From the NCBI GenBank assembly GCA_003020925.1, contig PXRT01000013.1, forward strand, positions 146,520 through 210,519: DNA of 64,000 bases. Reading direction: 5' to 3'. Position numbers and translations under genes: made by a program. Positions 58,895 through 64,000 of the stretch are shown here, piece by piece. The notes under the pieces are model-generated. The model saw only the letters and a list, made by a program, of their open reading frames with translations. It ran no database searches and had not been told where the DNA came from. The DNA comes from Halobacteriales archaeon QS_6_64_34 (GTDB taxonomy: Archaea > Halobacteriota > Halobacteria > Halobacteriales > Haloarculaceae). The stretch's first letter is position 1. The number at the start of each line of letters is the position of its first letter.

Positions 58895-59392
58895 CTATAA
58901 CAGGAATGTATCGGGCTCTTCGCTCAGGTCGACGAAGCCGTCGACAGCCGACTTGAGGTCCTCGGAGGAGGACTCCTCGAACCCCATCGCTTCGATGCGA
59001 CACCCCTCGTGGCGGACGTACCGACAGACGCGGGCGAAGTCGCCGTCGCCGGTACAGAGCACGATGGCGTCGTTGTGTTTCGCCAGCGTGACCGCGTCGA
59101 GGCTCATTCCCACGTCCCAGTCGGCCTTCTGGGAGCCGTCCTGGAACGTCTTGATGTCCTTGATACGGGTCTCGAAGCCGATGTCGGTCAGGGCCTCGAA
59201 GAACGTCTCCTCCTCCGGGGAGTCGGCGCGGATGACGTAGGCGATAGCGCGGGTGAGTTCGCGGCCGTCGACGGCCGCCTCGAGCAGTTCCGAGTAGTCG
59301 ATGTTGCGCGTGTAGAGACTCCGGGCTGTGTGATAGAGGTTCTGGGCGTCGGCCAGGACGGCCACGCGTTGCCCTGGGTGTGAGACAGTCAT
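58895..59392 (-). CDS. NYN-domain (LabA-like) protein
   Basis: A 165-residue PIN-like nuclease fold protein. VAVLADAQNLYHTARS is the first acidic motif (Asp/Asn), KADWDVGMSLDAVTLAKHNDAIVLCTGDGDFARVCRYVRHEGCRIEAMGF holds the second and third Asp (DVGMSLD, GDGDF). NYN proteins are predicted RNases; LabA homologues affect gene expression. Soluble. Start at MTVSHPGQ since the ORF-track N-terminal extension is Arg/Pro-rich intergenic sequence. Confidence 0.9.
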   Translation of the reverse strand: MTVSHPGQRVAVLADAQNLYHTARSLYTRNIDYSELLEAAVDGRELTRAIAYVIRADSPEEETFFEALTDIGFETRIKDIKTFQDGSQKADWDVGMSLDAVTLAKHNDAIVLCTGDGDFARVCRYVRHEGCRIEAMGFEESSSEDLKSAVDGFVDLSEEPDTFLL

Positions 59393-59737
59393 ACGGTGAT
59401 TTCTCACCTGAACCCGGATAGGTTTTCGGGGTCGGCGGAGAGCAAAAATGCTAAGTCGCTCTCGGACGCCCATGTGAGTATGCGACGGCGCCACGCAACG
59501 GTACGGCGGGTACCCAGCGGCGACGGCGTCGTCCCGAAACGCAAGCGCAAGCGGTGACTCCTGGCTCGCGGCGGGCGTGGCACTCCCGTCGCGGGTCGTC
59601 GACGCTCGGCGGGCGCGGTTCACCCGCAGGGGGTCGTCGACGCTCGGCGGGCGCGGTGCATCCGCAGAGGGTCGCCTTCTCTTCGGTATCGACTGCAACC
59701 GGACGACTAATCCCACAGCGACACCACACACTCAGTA

Positions 59738-60664
59738 ATGACAGCACTGGACTTCCACGGCGTCTACCCCGCGATGTGTACGCCGTTCCACGACGACGAC
59801 GAGCGCAGTATCGACTTCGAGACACTCAGGCGAGACGCTCAGCGGCTCGAAGCCGCCGGCGTCGACGGCCTCGTTCCGGCCGGCTCCACGGGCGAGTCGG
59901 CGACGATGACCCACGACGAACACATCGAGGTCGTCGAGGCGGTCATCGACGCCGTCGACGACGTCCCCGTCATCGCCGGCACCGGCTCCAACAACACCCG
60001 AGAGGCCCTTTCGCTCTCCCGGCGGGCCGCCGACGCCGGCGCCGACGGGTTGCTCCTGATTTCGCCGTACTACAATAAGCCCGAACAGCGCGGCCTGGTC
60101 GACCACTACGAGACCATCGCCGACGCGGTCGACTGCCCGCAGGTCGTCTACAACGTCCCCTCGCGGACGGGCCAGAACATCGGGCCCGACACCGCCGTTT
60201 CCCTGGCGAGCCATCCGAACATCCAGGCGTACAAGGCCGCCAGCGGCGATATGAACCAGATTTCCGAGATTATCGAGCGCACGCGCGACGAGGAGTTCGC
60301 GGTGCTGTCGGGCGACGACGGGATGACCGTTCCGATGCTCTCGGTCGGCGCGGCGGGCTGTATCTCCGTGGCCGCCAACGTCGAGCCCGAACGTACCTGT
60401 GCGATGGTCGGCGCGGCGCTGGCCGAGGACTACGAGCGCGCCCGAGCGATTCACCACGAACTCGGACCGCTGTTTCGAGAGCTGTTCGTCGAGACCAACC
60501 CCATCCCGGTCAAGGAGGCGATGCGCATTCGGGGATACGGCCCGGCTCACCTCCGCCAGCCGCTGTCCCGACTCGGCGACGAGTATCTCGATGACCTGCG
60601 TGACGTGCTCGCCGCCCTCGAAACGGAGGACTTAGCGGACGCCTACGCGGAGCTAGAGCGATGA
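59738..60664 (+). CDS. dapA: 4-Hydroxy-tetrahydrodipicolinate synthase
   Basis: A 308-residue class I aldolase condensing pyruvate with aspartate semialdehyde, first step of the diaminopimelate/lysine branch. GSTGESATMTHDEH, GTGSNNTREALSLS, QVVYNVPSRTGQNI (Tyr) and IQAYKAASGDMNQISEII (Schiff-base Lys) are all present. The stop overlaps the dapB start (ATGA). First gene of the lysine cluster dapA-dapB-dapD-lysA. Confidence 0.96.
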   Translation: MTALDFHGVYPAMCTPFHDDDERSIDFETLRRDAQRLEAAGVDGLVPAGSTGESATMTHDEHIEVVEAVIDAVDDVPVIAGTGSNNTREALSLSRRAADAGADGLLLISPYYNKPEQRGLVDHYETIADAVDCPQVVYNVPSRTGQNIGPDTAVSLASHPNIQAYKAASGDMNQISEIIERTRDEEFAVLSGDDGMTVPMLSVGAAGCISVAANVEPERTCAMVGAALAEDYERARAIHHELGPLFRELFVETNPIPVKEAMRIRGYGPAHLRQPLSRLGDEYLDDLRDVLAALETEDLADAYAELER

Positions 60665-61413
60665 CACGGATTGCGGTAAACGGCGCGGCGGGACGCATGG
60701 GACGGACAGTCATCGAGACGGCGGCCGACCGCGAGGACTTAGAGGTCATCGTCGGCTTCGATATCGAGGCCGGCGAGGTCGACGGGGTTCCGGTCGTCGC
60801 CGAGGACGTGGCCGAGGCACTGACCGAGTACGACGTAGACGTTGTCGTCGACTTCTCCGTCCCCGAGTCGACGCTGCCGCTGGCCGGGGCCTGCGTCGAA
60901 AGCGGCGTCGGCCTCGTCGTCGGGACCACGGGCTTCGACGACGACGGCCTGGCCGGACTGGACGCCGCCAGCGAGTCGGTGCCGCTGTTGAAAGCGACGA
61001 ACTTCTCGCGGGGCATCCAGGTGCTCCAGCGCACGGTACGGGAGGCGGTGCGGGCACTCGATGACTACGACCTCGAACTGATGGAGAGCCACCACGACGG
61101 GAAGGTCGACGCGCCCTCCGGGACGGCCAAGACCCTGCTCGAAGTCGTCCAAGCGGAGCGCGACGTGGAACCGGTGTACGGCCGCGAGGGGCATGCCCCC
61201 CGCGAGGACGACGAAATCGGTGTCTTCGCCCGCCGGGCCGGCGACATCCGTGGCGAACACGAACTCATCCTCGCGGGCAACGACGAGGTGTTGTCCCTCT
61301 CCCATCACGCCGAGGACCGCGCCGTCTTCGCCGCCGGCGCGCTCGACGCCGCCGCGTGGCTGGTCGGTAGAGAGCCCGGCCAGTACGAGTTCGGCGAGGT
61401 CATAGACGCGTAA
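60661..61413 (+). CDS. dapB: 4-Hydroxy-tetrahydrodipicolinate reductase
   Basis: A 250-residue NAD(P)H reductase. VNGAAGRMGRTVIETAA binds the nucleotide; GTTGFDDDGLAGLDAASESVPLLKATNFSRGI and MESHHDGKVDAPSGTAKTLLE carry the active-site His-His and Lys; RAGDIRGEHELILAGNDEVLSLSHHAEDR follows. Complete. Coupled to dapA by a 4-bp overlap. The next lysine gene is 317 bp downstream, separated by a decayed antisense gene. Confidence 0.96.
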   Translation: MTRIAVNGAAGRMGRTVIETAADREDLEVIVGFDIEAGEVDGVPVVAEDVAEALTEYDVDVVVDFSVPESTLPLAGACVESGVGLVVGTTGFDDDGLAGLDAASESVPLLKATNFSRGIQVLQRTVREAVRALDDYDLELMESHHDGKVDAPSGTAKTLLEVVQAERDVEPVYGREGHAPREDDEIGVFARRAGDIRGEHELILAGNDEVLSLSHHAEDRAVFAAGALDAAAWLVGREPGQYEFGEVIDA

Positions 61414-61490
61414 CAGCGAAATATCCACGGTTTCTCACCGAGGCACGACGCCATTAAAAGACGGAGCGACAGTTCGAGGAGGTGAGCGGC

Positions 61491-61732
61491 CTACAACTGT
61501 TCGAGAGTCCACTGCTGGTTCTCGCCGCCGGCGTAACCGTACTGGTGGACGTTCGCACCGTCGCTGGTCGAGGCGTACTCGATGTCCAGTGCCTTCCCTG
61601 TGCAGCGACCCCAGCAGGGACCTCCATCGAGTACGTGGCTGCCGCGATGAGTCCTGAGAGTCCGCCGAGGAAATCACGGCCACGAGTCGAACCCCCGACA
61701 GGTAATAGGGTCCGTGAAATATGGTCGTTCAT
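61491..61732 (-). pseudogene. Remnant of a Tat-secreted ricin-domain protein inside the dap cluster
   Basis: Starts MNDHISRTLLPVGGSTRGRDFLGG LSGLIAAATYS, which looks like a Tat-type signal (RGRDFLGG in place of RRDFL). About 20 codons later another frame reads GKALDIEYASTSDGANVHQYGYAGGENQQWTLEQL-stop, a ricin-type beta-trefoil repeat (QxW motif). The catalytic or main domain between them is gone. Its start codon overlaps that of dapD on the other strand (CATG). It accounts for the 317-bp gap dapB-dapD. Confidence 0.6.
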
Positions 61733-62561
61733 GAGTCTACAAGCAGACGTCGAAGCCCTCTGGGAACGGAAACAGGACGGACTGACGGCGGCCGACACCA
61801 CCGACGAGCATCTGGACGTGCTGGCGGAGTTTCTGGCCGCGCTGGAAGCCGGTGACGTTCGAGCAGCGGAGAAGTCCGGCGGCGAGTGGGAGGCAAATAC
61901 GTGGGTCAAGCAGGGAATTTTGCTGAACTTCGGCCTTCGGGAGACCGTCTCACGTGAGTACGGCGGCGTCACCTACCACGACGTGCTCCCGCTGCGTGAC
62001 ACCGACGACCTCGGTGACCGTGGCACCCGCAACACGCCAGACGGGACGACCATCCGCCGGGGCGCGTATCTGGGCGAGGACTGCATCATGATGTCGCCCT
62101 CCTTTGTCAACATCGGCGCCCACGTCGGTGACGGAACACTGGTCGACTCCTGTGACACCGTCGGCTCCTGTGCTCAAATCGGCGAGAACGTCAAGCTCGG
62201 CGCGAACACGCTCATCGGCGGCGTGCTGGAACCGGTCGAGAACGCCCCCGTCATCGTCGAAGACGACGTCTCCCTGGGGGCGGGCTGTCGGGTGACCAGT
62301 GGCTTCGTCGTCGGCGAGGGCTCTATCGTCGGCGAGAACACGCTCCTGACGCCGCGTATCCCGGTCTACGACCTCGTCGAGGCGGACGTCCTCTACGGTG
62401 AACTGCCGCCCGAGCGTCGCGCGTTCCAGCGCTTCGTCGACTCCTCCATCGGCGAGTACGACCTCATCCCCGGCGGCGCCTACAAGCCCGCCGTAGTGGC
62501 GACCGACATCGAGGAAGAGACCCTGGAAGCGACGGAGCGAGAGGACGCGCTGAGAGACTAG
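61731..62561 (+). CDS. dapD: Tetrahydrodipicolinate N-succinyltransferase
   Basis: A 276-residue trimeric left-handed beta-helix acyltransferase of the succinylase branch of lysine synthesis. Hexapeptide repeats run from RRGAYLGEDCIMMSPSFVNIGAHVGDGTLVDSCDTVGSCAQIGENVKLGANTLIGGVLEP through VIVEDDVSLGAGCRVTSGFVVGEGSIVGENTLL. The start at MSLQADVEALWERK was chosen by family; the ORF-track start 249 bp upstream reads through the antisense remnant. Acyl donor (succinyl- or acetyl-CoA) is not proven by sequence. Confidence 0.93.
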   Translation: MSLQADVEALWERKQDGLTAADTTDEHLDVLAEFLAALEAGDVRAAEKSGGEWEANTWVKQGILLNFGLRETVSREYGGVTYHDVLPLRDTDDLGDRGTRNTPDGTTIRRGAYLGEDCIMMSPSFVNIGAHVGDGTLVDSCDTVGSCAQIGENVKLGANTLIGGVLEPVENAPVIVEDDVSLGAGCRVTSGFVVGEGSIVGENTLLTPRIPVYDLVEADVLYGELPPERRAFQRFVDSSIGEYDLIPGGAYKPAVVATDIEEETLEATEREDALRD

Positions 62562-62591
62562 CGGGGAAGCGAACGCAGTGAGCTTCCTCGC

Positions 62592-62993
62592 TTACACCGC
62601 GTTCGCGAGCGCCCGATGGAACGCCCCGACGGAGTCGAACCGGTCGGCGGGGTCGGCCGCGTCTTCGCACGATGGCGCGACCATCATCGCACAGGTCCCG
62701 GCCTCGGGGACGACGCTCCACCCGCCGACGAGTTCGTCGCGCCGGACCTCGAGCGTCTCGAACAGCGGGTTCCAGTAGAGGGCGCCGACGCTGCGGGGGG
62801 AGTCCCAGCGGACGATACACGGGTGGCAGTCGGCCTCCATCTTCGATTTCGCGTAACGGAGGGCCGACAGCTGTGAGTCGTGGGTGGTGTGGGTCTCGCC
62901 CCTGCGTGACCCTTTGCGGTAGTCCTCGACGACCCAGAGGCTCCCCTGCTTGACGAGTTCCAGCGGCTGGCGTCGTGGGACCTCCTGTTCCAT
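62592..62993 (-). CDS. Unknown haloarchaeal protein beside dapD
   Basis: A 133-residue protein MEQEVPRRQPLELVKQGSLWVVEDYRKGSRRGETHTTHDSQLSALRYAKSKMEADCHPCIVRWDSPRSVGALYWNPLFETLEV, then GTCAMMVAPSCEDAADPADRFDSVGAFHRALANAV. The DCHPCIVRWDS and FETLEV blocks recur in haloarchaeal homologues, but no function is known. Start at MEQEV; the ORF-track start lies inside the repeat at 63057. Converges with dapD. Confidence 0.78.
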   Translation of the reverse strand: MEQEVPRRQPLELVKQGSLWVVEDYRKGSRRGETHTTHDSQLSALRYAKSKMEADCHPCIVRWDSPRSVGALYWNPLFETLEVRRDELVGGWSVVPEAGTCAMMVAPSCEDAADPADRFDSVGAFHRALANAV

Positions 62994-63056
62994 GATAGCT
63001 CCAATTCCTGCGTGTAATCGGCTGTTGGTGCAAAAATATGTTTGGGTACCATGCAA

Positions 63057-63284
63057 GGTAGTGTTTAGTTTAGTAGAAAACGCGGAAGAGAGCCAGAAAG
63101 CCCCGGCTGGCTTCGGTCGGGGGGCTCGCTGCGCTCCTCGGCCGTCGGCCTGCGGGCTCGACGTACGAGGCGACGCAAGCACTGCAACGAACGGGGTGAG
63201 TGAAGCGCGCAGCGAGTCGCAGTAGTCGAGCGGTCGGGGGCTTTCTGGCTGGTGACAGTCTGCATCGCCTCACTAAACACCACC
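63057..63284 (+). repeat. 228-bp GGTAGTGTTTAG-ended element, second full copy
   Basis: Same left ~115 bp and right ~85 bp as the copy at 53664, but the middle differs: GACGTACGAGGCGACGCAAGCACTGC replaces the GCTTACGTCGCCCGCCTTCC section. Flanks CCATGCAA and TTGCACGG are inverted rather than direct, so no clear target duplication is seen. It fills half of the 457-bp gap between 62993 and 63450, with the lysA promoter region (GATAAATATA). Confidence 0.85.
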
Positions 63285-63291
63285 TTGCACG

Positions 63292-63346
63292 GGGCAGGGA
63301 AGAAGTCGGCGGCGTACTGGCCGGTGTAGTCCTCGCCGGTATCCAT
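63292..63346 (-). pseudogene. N-terminal stub of an ORF cut by the repeat
   Basis: Reads MDTGEDYTGQYAADFFPAP and then runs into the element at 63057-63284. The composition is that of a real haloarchaeal N-terminus, but no continuation is found on the other side. Too short to identify. Confidence 0.3.
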
Positions 63347-63449
63347 TCCGGGTGCCGGCTAGTGCATTCGTCTATTCTGGGATAAATATACAGGCCGACC
63401 TCGGTCGGGAGCGCAACCCTTGTTACCGGCCGTCGCCGTTGTTCGGGCA

Positions 63450-64000
63450 ATGAGTCACGACTCGCCGCCGGTCCGCCGCCTCGCGGACTGGGACCACGAC
63501 CGCCTCGGTCGGCTGGCGGCCGACCACGGGACGCCGCTGTACGTCGTCGACCTCGACCGGGTCGCACGGAACTACGACCGCTTCGCGTCGGCCTTCCCCG
63601 ACGCCCACGTGATGTACGCTGCGAAGGCCCACACCGGCCGCGCCGTCCTCGAGACGCTCCTGGAGACGGGCGCCGACATCGAGTGTGCCGCCGCCGGCGA
63701 ACTACAGCGGGCCGTCCAGGCCGGCGCGGACCCGGACACGCTCCAGTACACCGCCGTGAACCCACCCGACGCGGACCTCGACTACGCGGTCGAACTCGCA
63801 GCGGACCATCCCGGCCTCACCATCACCGGCGGCGCCCGCGACACCTTCGACCGCCTCGAAGACCGGGGGTACGACGGTCGGGTCGCCATCCGCGTCAACC
63901 CCGGTATCGGGACCGGCCACCACGAGAAGGTGGCGACGGGGAAAGACGCCAAGTTCGGTATCCCCTACGAGCAGGTGCCCGAGGTGGCCAAAGACATCGC
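63450..64000 (+). CDS. lysA: Diaminopimelate decarboxylase, 5' part
   Basis: The first ~183 codons are in the window; the gene continues past base 64000, so the ORF track omits it. MSHDSPPVRRLADWDHDRLGRLAADHGTPLYVVDLDRV, DAHVMYAAKAHTGRAVLETL (PLP-binding Lys), GADIECAAAGELQRAVQAGADPDTLQYTAVNPPDADL and VAIRVNPGIGTGHHEKVATGKDAKFGI (substrate and PLP site) match LysA. It decarboxylates meso-diaminopimelate to lysine, the last step of the pathway begun by the upstream dap genes. Confidence 0.95.
   Translation, partial: MSHDSPPVRRLADWDHDRLGRLAADHGTPLYVVDLDRVARNYDRFASAFPDAHVMYAAKAHTGRAVLETLLETGADIECAAAGELQRAVQAGADPDTLQYTAVNPPDADLDYAVELAADHPGLTITGGARDTFDRLEDRGYDGRVAIRVNPGIGTGHHEKVATGKDAKFGIPYEQVPEVAKDI

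Noticed and set aside
53664-63284. A 9.6-kb transposon bounded by the two GGTAGTGTTTAG elements
   Set aside because: The interval holds core genes (tfs, nac, trmI, dap), and each element has its own complete pair of ends, so they are separate insertions.

Overview
The window is chromosomal DNA of a halophilic archaeon (class Halobacteria). The evidence is high GC, strongly acidic proteins, leaderless or near-leaderless starts behind TATA-like boxes, and archaeal or haloarchaeal markers: halocyanin, CetZ, NreA, transcription factor S, archaeal NAC, XPB with Bax1, PAC2, diphthine-ammonia ligase, and many small families known only from haloarchaea. The gene set fits Haloarculaceae (Haloarcula-like), but that placement is inference. 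I see no rRNA, tRNA, CRISPR array or autonomous transposase.

Layout. 0-6 kb: endonuclease V and an AN1 zinc-finger rhomboid (overlapping), a divergent DUF5788-polX pair, and two DUF families. 6.1-12.6 kb: a low-GC zinc-ribbon membrane protein, Nudix hydrolase, a uS10 paralogue, M20 amidohydrolase, a DUF389 membrane protein, geranylgeranyl reductase, orphan HicB and a 2Fe-2S ferredoxin. 12.8-18.3 kb: a PAPS-reductase-like protein, a patch of decayed genes and repeats, an AMP-forming acyl-CoA synthetase and a GNAT. 18.5-22.4 kb: FKBP, methylmalonyl-CoA mutase large subunit, epimerase and a sugar nucleotidyltransferase. 22.4-25.4 kb: truncated merB-like gene, HxlR regulator and a frameshifted Tat/PhoX phosphatase. 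26-29.7 kb: dph6, DUF373, sppA, PAC2. 30.2-35 kb: an m5C RNA methylase with a separate PUA-like partner, then XPB, an unknown protein and Bax1/DUF790. 35.4-40 kb: grpE-dnaK-dnaJ with an inverted pilin-like gene inside. 40-48 kb: aldo/keto reductase, halocyanin, SRPBCC, CetZ, a phosphodiesterase and pyrophosphatase. 48.5-57.8 kb: PadR regulator, RNase HI, NreA, TFS, TrmI, NAC and small haloarchaeal proteins. 58-64 kb: a PUA protein, a NYN nuclease-like protein and the lysine genes dapA-dapB-dapD-lysA (lysA cut by the window end).

The protein-coding content is mostly ordinary. The unusual layer is the non-coding DNA. Three exactly 80-bp hairpin elements (140, 18373, 29931) and one related 70-bp element (12110) each sit between 3-bp direct repeats reading TGA or TCA. 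One of them interrupts a larger repeat whose uninterrupted version is also present (35234), which gives a direct empty-site/filled-site comparison. Two of the four insertions fall exactly at a gene's TGA stop codon. A second family of about 227 bp, with GGTAGTGTTTAG-type ends (53664, 63057, and a partial inverted copy at base 1), encloses a third mosaic family bounded by CAGAAAGCCCCG and GGGGCTTTCTGG (15203, 29779, 35084). A multi-hairpin element follows cetZ. These repeats lie beside several decayed genes: a PPOX-like gene, a membrane protein, merB, phoX, a lipoprotein and a Tat/ricin-domain protein.

Genes that plausibly work together: mutase and epimerase (propionyl-CoA to succinyl-CoA); XPB and Bax1 (nucleotide excision repair); GrpE/DnaK/DnaJ; the m5C methylase and its PUA partner; NAC and TrmI; DapA/B/D and LysA. 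DUF numbers are given from memory and need a domain search.
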